Source: Brasenia schreberi (lineage: Eukaryota > Streptophyta > Magnoliopsida > Nymphaeales > Cabombaceae). From it: 64,000 nt of DNA. Every line of letters starts with the position of its first letter. The stretch's first letter is position 1. The notes beneath the pieces are model-generated. The model ran no database searches and was not told the origin of the DNA. It was given only the letters and a program-made list of their open reading frames with translations. This document shows, in pieces, positions 22,114 to 33,790 of the stretch. The position numbers and the translations under genes are program-made. The stretch lies in NCBI GenBank assembly GCA_036023115.1, contig JAYKKT010000074.1:14307501-14371500 (forward strand), written 5' to 3'.

Positions 22114-22907
22114 ATGATAGAGTCGATACAACTCTAATTGATGTGTTTTTTAGTGGATTGGATACTAGACATACATGGATATCTAATGTATCAAAAATCA
22201 GTCGATTATGATAAGAATTGAAATTTTGGTGATTTTCTAACCTTATCAATATTGTGTCGAAAGCTTGGTTATAGGCCTCTTAATAGGATTGGCTTGTATT
22301 CGCTATAACTCTTCTCATCCAAACTCCAACTCGTGTTATTCTTGACTCTATAAAAAGCGGACATGTAGATCTTAACAAAGGACTACAAATCGGTTAAGTC
22401 GGGTAAAAAATGACCAAGTGACCGTCATTCCTCGAGAAGGTATGCTCGATGAATAAAAGTCAAGCATGATTGTCTCGGTCGTTCGTGCTCTGATTTAAGA
22501 GATTCTTATTTCACCACAAAGAAGATATGTTGAGTTTTCTAGAATTTTAAGAATCATAAAATATGCTCATAAATAGATTTTTGGCGAATTTTGCAACTCT
22601 AAGCAAATTTCAACTAAAGTGATAGTTGTAAACCTGATTATACAACTGACTAGAAAAATAAACTTACAGAAGAAATACAGTGAAGAACGAAAAAGGAGAA
22701 TCATATTGAACTAAAGCATAGACTACAACCACTAAAACAAAGGAAAAGATGAAATAAACAAGTGATTGTGATGCTTGATAACGGATTAAGATGGACAATT
22801 ATTCCTATTTATAGTTTATGGTGAATAGGTTCCAAATCCATTTCCAGTTCTCTAGATTATCTTCTATAACTTTTGAAGTACAATTCTTAGATATAAATAT
22901 GTGCCAA
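22114..22907. repeat. Direct repeat, left copy (possible old LTR)
   Basis: From tcgatacaactctaattg onward this ~790-bp sequence matches 25007-25828 along its whole length with many substitutions and small indels. Shared landmarks include ctagacatacatg, ggttataggcctcttaata, gtgattgtgatgcttgat and cctatttatag. Read on the minus strand the last is ctataaatagg, a TATA-box-like element, so the pair could be LTRs of a minus-strand element. Clear TG..CA ends were not found. Confidence 0.65.
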
Positions 22908-22950
22908 TCTTTTAAAAAATATTTTTTTAGATTACTAAAGATGGGTTTAG

Positions 22951-23147
22951 AACTCCGCCCATGTAAGGGATCACCCTTGGATGACCGGTCCCAAGCTCGG
23001 ATACTAGAGGAGGATTGCGTTAGGCTTCCAACAACCCGCGTAAAACTTTGTCATATTTTTATACCATCAATTATACAAAGCTATGTGGAAACAAAAAATC
23101 CATATAATTGACCCCGTCTAGTATGAAAAAAGGCTTAGTTGTTGTTG
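22951..23147 (+). mobile_element. Complete tRNA-like SINE with an RTE tail
   Basis: A 197-bp element flanked by target duplications tactaaagatgggtttag (22933-22950) and tactaagatgggtttag (23148-23164). The 5' ~130 bp (catgtaagggatcaccctt.., B-box-like ggtcccaagctcgg) match the 5' head of RTE LINE copy 1. The 3' ~60 bp (tatgtggaaacaaaaaatcc.., ccccgtctagtatg, aggcttagttgttgttg) match the 3' end of the RTE LINEs. Size, head and TTG tail recall the plant Au-type SINEs, an identification I offer tentatively. It would depend on RTE enzymes for mobility. Confidence 0.8.
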
Positions 23148-23649
23148 TACTAAGATGGGTTTAGGCAAGACCCCTGCCAGACAAAAAAAAGAGAAGATAT
23201 ATACAACCTACTCAGGAAGGTAGGATGATACCTTCCGACAGAAAGAAGAAAACCAAATGCTCAGTGCTGACAAAGTAGGATGAAACCTACTCACAACGGG
23301 GAACAGTTTCAATCAGTATGTTGTGGAAGAACTCTTTTGTGTCCTCTTCCATCACATTTGAATTGAAATTGGTTCTAACCACTTTATTGAATCCACTAAC
23401 AATGTCAAGTCTTGAAGATTCGATAAAAATTTTGTTGTAAGGTCGTACCGAATTTGCTGCACCGATGCCATTCTTTGATATGAGTATCAAGATACTTAAC
23501 AATCCATCTGACTCGGATGAACACACCATTAGAACACATAGTATGAAACCTATATACCAAAAAAGGCTTTCTTACTGAAAATTGATAGTTGTACCAAACC
23601 GAGACATGGAGAAGTCCAGTGATGAACACTCCATTAGAGCACCTAGTAT

Positions 23650-24990
23650 GAAACCTATACACCCAAGAAGATTTTTTTGAGTGAAGTGGAACGAGCTTCA
23701 AATTCCTTGAAGACACCCAAGAAGATTTTTTTGAGTGAATTGGAACGAGCTTCAAATTCCTTGATAATCTTCAAAAGATTATGAAATGATAATCTTCTAT
23801 CTAAGAGAAAGAAAAGGACGTTGTTTGCCAAAAAGGTATGACTCCATTGAAGTCCTTTAATGTGGGCAGGAATGACCTCCTCCTTCTCAGTGGCCGTTGC
23901 TAGTTTTCGAGATAGCCTCTCCATCACAATTAGAAATAGGTAAAGAGGAGATGGGATTGTCTTGTCTTATGTCTCGAGAACTGGTGAATAATTCTCCAGA
24001 TTCGCCATTAATAAGTAACACATAGCTTGTTGTGGTAACACAAGTCATGATGAGATTAACCTATTTTTCGGTAAATCCGAAAAAGGATAACGAGTCTTTC
24101 AGAATGTTTCTATCCACCCGATGGTAAGCCTTCATTAGATCTGTCTTGAACATTGTAGAGGTTTTTTTTGCTTTGTAGCATCGAATCCACCATTTCATGT
24201 GCTATTAAAAAAACTTTCATGGATACTCCAACCTTTAATAAATGCTTTTTGATTAGTTGCAATGAATCTGAACATTAGGGCCGCATCCTAGCAGCTATAA
24301 TTTTTGCAATAATTTTGTAGATGAAGTTGCCAAGGCTAATCAACCGAAACTCAGTAATCTTTTCTGCACCCACCTGTTTAGGAAGAAGAACAATGCTAGT
24401 TGTGTTGGGTGACCTGACTTGAAAACGGTTTTGATGGCCTTGCATATATCCCACCCTATAATATACTAATAGCTTTGAAAGAATAATCCAGAGAATCCAT
24501 CTAAACCTGTTGCACTATCTGATTTAAGATCAAAGGTTGCATATTTCTTCATCTGACATTAAATTTAAGCAGTCTTTCATTTTCAAGATCGGAGATCCTA
24601 GGTTCCAATGCTTCTCCCATCAAGTGCTTCTCTAGAAAAGAGGCTGCTAAAGTAATTTGTGGCTTCATCTCGAATACTAACTGTCGTGTTACATTCTGAG
24701 CCATCTTCTTGAATAAGAATTCAAATGTTGTTTTGGTCGATATTCCGTCTGAATTTGGAGTGATAAAAGGTTGTATTGCAATCTCCTCCTAAATTTCATC
24801 GACTACGGCTTTAGGATTCCTGAAATTCCCTCAACTCTTGTAACATACCCTGAATTAGATTTTTTTTATTGTAATATTGTCTCAACTCCCCTGTCCAATT
24901 GTTGTTGTAGCCTTTCCAAGTAAAAATCACATTCACCTGTGCTTCTGGATATGTCACCCATCTTACTGGTGTTCTAAGCTATTAGACTTA
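23650..24990 (-). pseudogene. L1-type LINE reverse transcriptase fragment
   Basis: Minus-strand frames give, in order, GFSGLFFQSYWYIIGWDICK, a broken middle ending FFLIAHEMV, then KAYHRVDRNIL and LSFFGFTEK, SYVLLINGESGELF and IVMERLSRKLATATEKEEVI. These are the successive RT motifs of plant L1 elements (KAYDRVDW; RQGDPLSPYLF region degraded to RQDNPISS). Several frameshifts and stops make it inactive. The FADD region is not visible: LANNVLFFL stands where L.FADD is expected. The same family is present at 54030-54355. Confidence 0.75.
23659..23765. repeat. 54-bp tandem duplication in the L1 3' part
   Basis: The segment beginning acccaagaagattttttt at 23661 recurs at 23715, an exact 54-bp period (18 codons), with one or two differences. 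A looser duplicate of ccattagaacacatagtatg / ccattagagcacctagtatg lies just left, at about 23528 and 23630. Confidence 0.85.
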
Positions 24991-25006
24991 CTGATTTAGT
25001 AATATC

Positions 25007-25828
25007 TCCCTCGATACAACTCCAATTGATACGATTTTTAGTTGATTGAATACTAGACATACATGACTATCCAATATATAAAAATCGGCCGATTCTCGTA
25101 AGGATTGGATTTTTGGTGATTTTCTAACATTATCAATATTCTTTCTATTGAAAGTCTGGTTATAGGCCTCTTAATAAGATTGGCTTGTGTTCGTTATAAC
25201 TGTTCTCATCTAAACTCAAACTCATGTGATTCTTGTTTCTATGAAAAGCATACATGAAGATCTTTCCGTAAGACTATAAATCGGCCAAGTCGGGTAAAAA
25301 ATGACTGAGTTATTGTCGTTCCTCGGGAAGGTATGTTCGGTGGATAGAAGCCAAGTCTGATTGTCTTTGTCGTGTCTTAGTCATTTGAGCTGTGATTTCA
25401 AGAGATTCGTGTTCCATGGGAAAGTAGATATGATGAGTTTTCCAAAAGTTTAAGAATCGGAAAAATCTGCTCACAAGTGGATTTTTGGTAAATTTTGCAA
25501 CTAAACAAATTTAAGATAAAGTGGTGATAGTGGATCTAATTATACAACCGACTAAAAAAACAAATTTACAAAAGAAATGCAGTGGAGAACAAAAAAGAGA
25601 AATTGTATTGACTAAAAGCATACACTACAACTACTAAAACTAAGGAAAAGATGAAATAAACAAGTGATTGTGATGCTTGATAGTTGATTAAGATGAACAA
25701 CCACTCCTATTTATAGTTGATGGTGGATAGGTTTCAAATCCTTCTTCACTCCGTTAGATTAGTTTTTATAACTTTTGAAATACTTGCCTAAAATTCTTAG
25801 ATAGTGGATGTGCGCCTATCTTTTAAGA
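25007..25828. repeat. Direct repeat, right copy (possible old LTR)
   Basis: The partner of 22114-22907. It begins tcgatacaactccaattgat, and matching continues to about gcgcctatctttta. The two copies are 2.9 kb apart and flank the L1 fragment and the SINE. The divergence (roughly one difference in five bases by eye) indicates an old event. Confidence 0.65.
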
Positions 25829-25829
25829 G

Positions 25830-27425
25830 GTGGTAGGCAATTACTCCTTAGATACCTTTGCAATTTTTAGATATCTATACTTATCACTATTAAGTAGTTG
25901 AATGCGATTGACAATCAATGATATCTTCAATATGCAATGCACACATTTGCCTATAGATAGACCAGATATTAGTCACATATTTTGGTCAATTTTTATGTCT
26001 CTATACTTGGCTCTACTATGTAGTATTCAATGCTTGCATTTTCCTATAGATAGGCCGAATATTAGTCACATATTTTGGTAGAATGTAAAATGATATAAAT
26101 AACACTGCTTGAAGATAAAAGGCAGGATAAATCAATCACATGAGCGATTGCACGTGAGTTGTGCAGAAAGAAACTGAAGACCCAAGACAATTTCAAAGAA
26201 CCCGAGCTTGAGCCCCACTCAATACGAGTTCATATATGGTCATCCATACCCTATCCAAGTTCTTAACTTTAGAGCTACTACAAATATAAAAGAACAAGTG
26301 AGATTCTTTTTTTCGGGGACTAAAGAATATCATATAATATTGACATGCACAAGCACCTCCTATACACGTGACTTTGACACTTTTGAAATTTCAACTTTAT
26401 TAAACATTAGTAAATTAAACTTTTAAAGGAATACGAATCATGGAATAAAGTTAATCAATGTTATATTAGGCTTAATTGAGATGATTAACATTTAATTACA
26501 TCATTAAGTCCAAAATATGGCACACAACTAATATTCGTAATCCTTTGAGTTAAACTTGCCATCAATTCAAACCGGCGACTATGGTTTTCAATTCTTTCTC
26601 CATAGATTTAAGAAACAACACTTAAGTGAGTTCCACGTTTCTGGTGCATTTATTTTCGTTTGAAGTTTGGCCTTCAAAGTTTTTTTTTGCTTCAAAACTT
26701 CCTTTCCATAACGCGTTCTTCCTTTGAAAGTGAGGGATAAAAGATATCGACTGGTTTGTTGTATTAATTGCATCCTTTCAAATAAAAACAGCAGACAATC
26801 TTGGTATTCCTCCCTGTAAAATTTCACTTTATAACTCACGCTTCTTTTTTACAAGAAACATTGGAAGACGTTAGTTAAGGTCCTCTGCGGAACAACAATT
26901 AAGAGCAATCAATTACTAGTGTTTCTTTATCAACAGAATAAAAATCTTCCTGCAAACCATGCATGCGGACTGCTGTCAAATAGATATTCTTATGTTTTAG
27001 CATAATGTGTGGATTCTGGTTGCAAAAAGGATTCCTTGCCTTTCATGAACATAGTTTTGTGAAGAGAGAGAAGCAAGACCGGAAACGGGTTGCAGATGGT
27101 TTATGTAGAGTATCAAAAGGTAGGGAAGATGTCAAGATGATGGCATAAGTGGAGAAAACGAGCAAATAACACAAGCTGTATCTCTTATACCTGAAGTGCT
27201 TAGTAGCTGAACATGTGATTCCTCAACAAAAAGGGGCACAATTTTCCAAATTCAAACGTTAGCTCACCAGTGGGGGATGCACATTGTGGTGGGGTGGGAA
27301 GACAGTTCCACCCGAAATTTTGAAAATTTTCAATTATGTATTGAAACTTTCAAAAAAAATTGAATTTTTTTAAAGCCCGTTCCACTCAAACATGAAGTCT
27401 GCCCCACCCGAAACAAGTTTGGAGA
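25830..27425. other. Intergenic, no gene recognised
   Basis: About 1.6 kb of AT-rich DNA. Repeated text tatagatag(a/g)cc(a/g)(a/g)ata occurs near 25960 and 26055. A hairpin-like ttttgaaaattttcaatt with matching words is near 27318-27365. Open frames at 26208 and 26588 have no recognisable domains. Confidence 0.45.
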
Positions 27426-27429
27426 TCTG

Positions 27430-27520
27430 CCACTGAGCTCCCCTGCCTGTCTCACAAGTTGAAGGTCATGAATTCGAAACCTCGGCCAGACCAACCTGTT
27501 GTAACAAAAAGAAAAGTACC
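27430..27520 (+). mobile_element. tRNA-derived SINE-like fragment
   Basis: A-box-like ccactgagctcccctg is followed at normal tRNA spacing by the B-box-like gaaggtcatgaattcgaaac and an A-rich end (aacaaaaagaaaa). The B-box region matches the SINEs at 28045 and 43172. Ends are approximate. Confidence 0.5.
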
Positions 27521-27739
27521 TCAATGGGGCCTTGGAGGGTATGGAAGAAAAAACATTTAAATAGGTAAATACACATAAGGGAACCATAGTAGGTTGGTGA
27601 TGTCTTAACAACATTCAACCACCTTTGGCACATTGCAAAAGTTTGCAAGGCATAATGTTGTGAGGACCTTTTGTTGGGAAAGGTGACAATGAATATTGTG
27701 TGACACATTACACTACCTTAACTTTCATTTTTGTTGCAC

Positions 27740-27848
27740 TCTGGGCTTTTGGCCACCCGGTAGGGCTCTCTACTTGCATGTTGTAGAATGCAAGTTCGAC
27801 TACTGGGGTGTGCAAACCCGGCTCTTGGCCTCCCGTTGAAAAAAAAAG
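27740..27848 (+). mobile_element. tRNA-derived SINE
   Basis: Begins near cttttggccacccggtaggg (A-box-like), has a B box in gcaagttcgactactgggg, then gtgcaaacccggctcttggc, and ends in a nine-A tail. The layout is that of plant tRNA-derived SINEs. Target duplications were not defined. Confidence 0.6.
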
Positions 27849-28044
27849 ACCTTTCATATGCATTAGATCTATCCTCAGTGTAGCTGGCTGCTAAGTGTGA
27901 ACTTGGTTGTTCATGTCTGTTCTTCCAAAATGACTTTAAACGGCCTCGAACAACTCTCATCTAAAAAGCTTTCACCATCTAACCCTAGGGATCCCAATTT
28001 AGGTATAACATCTTGGCAACAAATCTTGAAGCTTGTGAATAAAG

Positions 28045-28135
28045 TGCACTCACCTGGTTAGCGGTCGACTCACATGTTGAAGGTCATGAGTTCGATACAT
28101 GGTGCGTGCATCTTGCTTCAGCCTCCCATTGTACC
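28045..28135 (+). mobile_element. tRNA-derived SINE, same family as 43172
   Basis: A box cacctggttagcggtcg, B box gtcatgagttcgataca, and downstream ggtgcgtgcatcttgcttc closely parallel the element at 43172-43262 (cacctggcttagtggtca, gtcatgagttcgatacc, ggggcgtgcatctgggttc). No A tail is preserved. Confidence 0.6.
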
Positions 28136-28139
28136 CTGA

Positions 28140-29142
28140 GAAAACATCTTAAAGGCATTGTGCATCCATGGTGCGTGAAGAACACGTTTATTTCAAATGA
28201 GAAATTTAGAAGAATTATTTTCAGGCTCTCGAGCAAATTCACCACCAAGATCAGGGTTTTCCTGAGGCAAGATCGCATCAATCAGTGTTAAAGCAACTCA
28301 AACAAAATATGCTTTTTACGATTTTTATGTCTATACGATATTAAAAATGCAGTTTGAAGAGATGTGGCTTCTTAACAGAAGAATATGTCGCGAGTATTCC
28401 CATCTTAGATCAATTTAAACCATATGAAAGCAATAAACATTTGATCATTGGTCATGATTTGGATTGTGACAAAGCCCTACATTAGTGGCCACTACTTGAA
28501 TTATACATTTTCCGGGTATTTGTAAACATAGTGGTTGTGGACAAGTGGCACTTGAATATGGAAAGGAGTTTAAGCCTTACTGAGAAAACAAAAGTCGAAA
28601 GAACTGTAGTCTTATTATGTGTCTTCGAGCTATGACCCGAATACACCTGTTCTAAGAATTATTTAGAACCCAGATTTTGACATTTCATCAATAATAAGAA
28701 AAACCAAGGAATTAAGTACTGAAAGAAGGGTGCATTTGTATTGTCCCTACTTTCACCACAACCAAACCTCATCCAATTTGGACTCTCCAATACAAAGATT
28801 AAAATAAATACAGTATCCAAAATTGTGACTTTTATGAATCTTTTTAACACTGGTTTATGTCGTTATGAAACTTAGTGGTCAACAGACAATTTTTTGACAA
28901 GACATGCAAACATAGTGACAGGTCAATGCATGCTAATGTTTTTTTAAATAGTTTTGGCTGATGTGGCATGCATATGATGACATGACACAATGACGTATGC
29001 ATGTCATGCTAAAAAAAATGAACAACATTTATAACAGAATAAATCATAGGTCACTAATGTTTTATAAAAAAACACAAGATACTTAAGTCTTGCAAAGTAC
29101 ATGATATAAAAGTAAAGTTTTCTCAATGAATAAAATAAGAGA
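28140..29142. other. Intergenic, no gene recognised
   Basis: AT-rich DNA between SINEs and RTE copy 2. No coding region or bounded repeat was recognised. Confidence 0.5.
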
Positions 29143-29244
29143 GATAGAGAGAACCTTATCGGAATGTAGTGAATAATTTTCAGAGAGGGTCTCTGTATTT
29201 TGAATATGGACGGATGCGGGGGGTAAGGAAGCTAGTACTAGATA

Positions 29245-29941
29245 ATAAGATTCGTATTGGTTCTTGAAATATCGGAACATTATCCGGTAAGCTAATGGAG
29301 GTGGTAGATACTATGATTCGAAGAAAGATTCATATTCTATGTTTACAAGAGACAAAATGGGTTGGAGAAAAAGCAAAGAAGATAGAGGATATAAGTTTTA
29401 AATTATGGTACTCAGGTAAAGAAAAGGCTCGAAACGGAGTTGGTATTATCATCAATAAAGATTTAAAGGATAGTGTAGTAGATACAACGATATCGTGACC
29501 GAATCATGATGTTGAAATTAGTATTAGGAGCAGAGGTTTTGAATATAGTTTGTGCTTACGCACCCCAAGTAGGAATAGAAGATAATATAAAGAGTTTTTT
29601 AGGAAGAGTTAGATAAGGTGATTGAAAAGATTCCACAAAGAGAGATGATTTGTTTAGGAGGAGACTTAAATGGACATGTCGATAAAGAGGCATTAGGATA
29701 TCAAGGTATTCATGAAAACTTTGGTTTTGGGGATATAAATAAGGAAGGTAGGGAGATTTTAAATTTTGCTACGGCATTTGATCTCTTTATAGTCAATACA
29801 ATCTTCAAAAAACGAGATGAACATTTAATTACTTATAAGAGTGGCTTATCAGCGTGTTGTAAAGATTGCAAGGTAATTCCAAGAGAAAGCTTAACCACCC
29901 AACATCGACTTTTAGTTATGAATTTACAAATTAAAAAATAG
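29245..29941 (+). pseudogene. RTE LINE copy 2, APE-type endonuclease region
   Basis: The frame opens IRIGS, then TGA at 29265-29267 where the family Trp codon belongs, then NIGTLSGKLMEV and ILCLQETKWVGEKAK. A stop near 29497 is followed by a frame change, then MICLGGDLNGHVDKEALGYQ. A deletion removes the SQTQIDYF segment present in copy 1 (HLITYKSGLSACCKD). The frame ends in TTQHRLLVMNLQIKK. Loss of the QIDY motif alone should abolish nuclease activity. Confidence 0.75.
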
Positions 29942-30070
29942 ACAAAGAAGAAAAGAGTGCATCGAACTATTCGAACTAAATGATGGAACCTCAAAAGTGA
30001 GAAAGAAGATATATTTAAATAGAAAGTCCTTCAAGTAGATGTTTGGAATTATGTTGGTACACCCTGTGAT

Positions 30071-32056
30071 ATGTGGAACAATATGACTATACATATTAGG
30101 AAAGTGGTGAAAGATGTGTTACGTGTATCTAAGGGAGGTGTACCAGTACAAAAAGAAGCTTGGTGGTGGAGTGAAGTAGTGCAAAATAAAATCAAGGCAA
30201 AGAGGGCATGTTACAAATTACATTATACTAAGAAAACTAGTGAAACTTTAGAGGCTTATAAGAAAGCAAAGAAGGAAGCGAAAAAGGCTGTGAGTGAAGA
30301 AAAAACTAAAATTTGAAAGGATTTATATAAAAAACTCAACTCAAAAGAGGGTGAAAGAGATATTTTTAGTATAGCTAGGGCTAGAGATAAGAAAACTAAA
30401 GATCTTAATTATGTTAGACGCATCAAGGACGAGGATGAAAAAATTCTAGTGGCAAATGATGATATAAGAAATAGATGGAAAAACTATTTTTATAAGCTTT
30501 TTAATGAAAATAAAGATATTAGTATTAGCTTAGGAGAGTTAGCCAAATCAGAAAAGTATATAAATCACAATTTCTACCGACGTATTCAAAAGAATGAAGT
30601 CAAAGAGGCTTTTAAACATATGAAGGGTGGTAAATCGGTAGGACCAGATAATAATCCTATAGAAGTTTGGAAAATACTAGGAGAAATATAAATCACTTGG
30701 CTCACAAGACTATTTAATGAAATATGAAAAAGCCAAAAGATGCCTAAGGAATGGAGAGCAAGTACACTTATACCCATATATAAGAACAAGGGAGACATTC
30801 AAAATTGTGTGAATTATCGATGTATCAAGTTAATGAGCCATACTATGAAATTGTGGGAAAGAATTATCGAACGTAGGTTAAGACAAGTATCAAGTACAAC
30901 AGAAAACCAATTTGGATTCATGCCAGGTAGATCTACCGTTGAAGCGATTAACCTTTTGAGACGTCTTATGGAATATTTTAGAGCAATAAAGAAAGACCTT
31001 CACATGATATTTATTGATTTAAAAAAGCTTATGATAGAGTACCAAGGGAGGTTCTTTGGAGAACTTTGAAAAAAAGAGGTATCTCATTGACATACATCAA
31101 CCTTATAAAAGACATGTATGATGGTACAAAAACATGTGAGGACTCATGAAGGAATGACAGATTTTTTTAAAGTTAATATCGGGTTACATCAGGGATCAAC
31201 TTTAAGTCCATACTTATTTATAATGGTGATTGATGAGTTAACAAAACATATTCAAGATGAAGTACCTTGGTGTATGTTATTTGCATATGACGTTGTATTA
31301 GGGAGGAGTCTAAGGAAAAAGTTAATAGAAATTTGGAACTATGGAGAGAAACATTTGAAACCAAAGGCCTCCGACTTAGTAGAACAAAAACAAAATATAT
31401 GGAATGTAAGTTTGATCATTTGGTTACCTCGAAGGACAAAGAAATTAAAATTGGCACACATTGTATCCCCCAAAAGGAAAGTTTTAAATACCTAGGGTCA
31501 ATTTTTCAAAGTAATGGAAGAATTGATGGAGATGTTACGCATAGAATTAATGCTGGTTGGTTAAAATGGAGAGGAGCACCAGGTATTCTTTGTGATAAGA
31601 AGATACCATTAAAGTTAAAAGGTAAATATTATAGAGGAGCAATTAGGCCTGCCATGTTTCATGGTTCTGAGTGTTGGGCAGTTAATCATCAACATATACA
31701 AAAGATGTATGTGACAGAAATGAAGATGTTGAGATGGATGAGTGGTCATACAAGAAAAGACCGTATACATAATGAGGTTATTAGAAACAAATTAGGAGTG
31801 ATACCAATAGAGGATCAAATGAGACAATGTCGTTTAAGATGGTTTGGACATATAGAAAGAAGATCAAAAGAAGAACCTTTAAGAAGGTATGAAAAACTAA
31901 ATTTGGAAAGTATTAAAAGAGCTAGAGGACGACCATAAAAGTGTTGGAAAGAAACGATAAAGAATAATATAGCTTATTGTGAGTTAACTGCTAATATGGC
32001 ACACGATAGAGTTATGTGGAAACAAAGAATCCATGTAGCCAACCCCATATAGTATG
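30071..32056 (+). pseudogene. RTE LINE copy 2, reverse transcriptase region
   Basis: Motifs in order are [82 protein letters not shown], then WCMLFAYDVVL, where the catalytic FADD has become FAYD. The C-terminal region [19 protein letters not shown] and LRWFGHIERRS follows in another frame. Stops are present at about 30316, 30689 and 30727, and frameshifts near 31025-31070 and 31290-31330. The active-site Asp change makes it catalytically dead even without the frame damage. Confidence 0.8.
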
Positions 32057-32086
32057 GGAAAAGGCTTAGTTGTTGTTGTTGTTGTA

Positions 32087-32530
32087 GATAGAGAGAACCC
32101 TATCCAAGAGTTTGTGTTTAACATGATTAATTCAACCAAAGCATATTAAAATTCTCTTAGGACCTAAACTTACGAGAAAATATTATCGACAAATAACAAA
32201 GACCAAAGATTCCCACAACCTCAAAAACTAAGTGTTGCTTCTTAGTGAGGATGATAAACAAAATCATACTTGTGTTCCGTGCTAAGATGTCCAAACGAGG
32301 TGTTTCATCTCCTTAAATTACAAAAGAATGCAAAGAGGTCAAGAATTGCAACCAAATTCTATAAAAAACAGTAGAATGCTCAAACATTCACCAGTGGAAT
32401 CCAATGGATTCCCTATGGTTTGTTCACTGTGTTAATCACGTAAAGAAACCGTGGGGAAATTGTGTTGTCTCCAAAAACTGCTCTTTTTAAAAACCAGAGA
32501 ATAAACTGAACAACAACAAGAATAATGGAC
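32087..32530. other. Intergenic, no gene recognised
   Basis: Flank between RTE copy 2 and a 3' RTE fragment. No coding potential or structured repeat seen. Confidence 0.5.
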
Positions 32531-32540
32531 AATATATATA

Positions 32541-32652
32541 TAGCTTATTGTGAGTTAACTGCTAACATGGTACATGATAGGGCTATGTGGAAACAAAGAA
32601 TCCATGTAGCCGACCCCATCTAGTATGAGAAAAGGCTTAGTTGTTGTTATTG
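32541..32652 (+). mobile_element. RTE-type LINE, 3' terminal fragment
   Basis: About 110 bp identical in type to the last part of the RTE copies: agcttattgtgagttaactg through gccgaccccatctagtatg to ttgttgttattg. The possible target duplication tatatatatag lies on both sides (32533-32543 and 32653-32663), though its low complexity makes it weak. It is severely 5'-truncated, as is common for LINEs. Confidence 0.8.
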
Positions 32653-32859
32653 TATATATATAGTTATTGGATCCTATCCACCACCGATACTATTCGATCA
32701 TTACTTTTCGAGAGCACGAGTGTAATAACATTATCATTTTTTTTAACTCTTAATTTTTTTAAAAATTATGCTCATGTCATTGAAAAGCAATGGTAAATAT
32801 GAGCAATGCGTGTATATGTAAAGAGAAGTCAAGTTATTGATGGTCATAAAACAACTTGG

Positions 32860-33010
32860 AACTACCGGTATTGGTTCTAGATCGATTCAGTTCTTGTTAG
32901 GTGGATTTGGAATGGAACCGTGGGATCCCTATCCCCGCTTGATATCGATTCTGGAGTGGTTAGTTTTCAGTTCGGCCTGCTAGGCCAAGTCCAAACTGGC
33001 CACCCTTAGA
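32860..33010. repeat. GGTTC-rich dispersed repeat
   Basis: Contains cttggaactaccggtattgg, gattcagttcttgttag and ggttagttttcagttcgg. It uses the word set of the hAT-like elements at 5111 and 17122. Ends are not resolved. Confidence 0.4.
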
Positions 33011-33429
33011 TGTGCAGTAAGAGCTATGCCAAGGGTCTTCAAAGTACCAAGAGTTTATAGGAAATCCACAAGAAATTCCTCAAACTCTCCTTACAAAAGA
33101 TACCAGGAATCACTATTAAAGCTTTTAAAGTTGTGTTTTCATCAAAACTAGTTCATTCCGTATAACCCAAATAATTGACATATCATTGTCTAAAACTGCA
33201 CTTAATTTTGTGACGATACAACTTATGCCTTGAAAGGTATGAAGGACAAGACCAAGGTGATTAACATATTCATAGAAATTCTCTAATTGTAGGACATTAT
33301 ATATCATGAAAAAGCAAAATTGCCTAATGAAGATTATAACGTCTTGTTCATAAATCTACGATTTGTCAAATGTTGGTCAATATATGTAACGTTGTGCCAT
33401 CAATTGTATGTGATAGGTCAACCACAAAA

Positions 33430-33790
33430 CGGAAACAAAGGCAAACCAACCCAAGCCCTTTCTCACACTAAGTGGGATCGCGATAGATGGATTCATATAT
33501 TCCTATAGAACTTGATCATATATCGTATAGTCTCCATAAAAGAAGGATGTTTCTTTCTATCAGCAGGGCGTTCTAGTGCCATTACTGCTAGTGGGGAGTT
33601 TCCACTACCAGAGGGTGGAATGCATGTGTGGGTGTTAGGCTTAGACCTCCCCTTGTAACCAAAAATATCTAATTTTTCACATCTTATTTGCAGAGTTTCA
33701 TCGGATCTCCTCTCCAAATGTCCAAACCACCTTAGCGAGTCACTTTCATTTTTCAATGATGTCATATAATTGTAATAGTTCATTAATAAC
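33430..33790 (-). mobile_element. Divergent RTE-type LINE 3' fragment
   Basis: On the minus strand LRWFGHLERRSDETLQIRCE and GYKGRSKP match the RTE ORF2 C-terminus. Then METIRYMIKF and a degraded tail read cgatcccacttagtgtgaga and aagggcttgggttgg. The terminal text differs from the three large copies (cccacttagtg versus ccccgtctagta), so this is a different RTE subfamily. A ~100-bp foreign stretch appears to interrupt the GRGRP region. Confidence 0.6.

Larger units (their letters stand above)
29161..32086 (+). mobile_element. RTE-type LINE, copy 2, 5'-truncated, 18-bp target duplication
   Basis: Starts abruptly within the 5' region (ggaatgtagtgaataatttt) and ends in (TTG)5 at 32086. Direct flanks gatagagagaaccttatc (29143-29160) and gatagagagaaccctatc (32087-32104) differ at a single base, marking one target-primed insertion. 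The order endonuclease then RT matches copy 1. The near-identical flanks suggest this is the youngest of the three large copies. It is nevertheless disabled by several stops and frameshifts. Confidence 0.9.
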
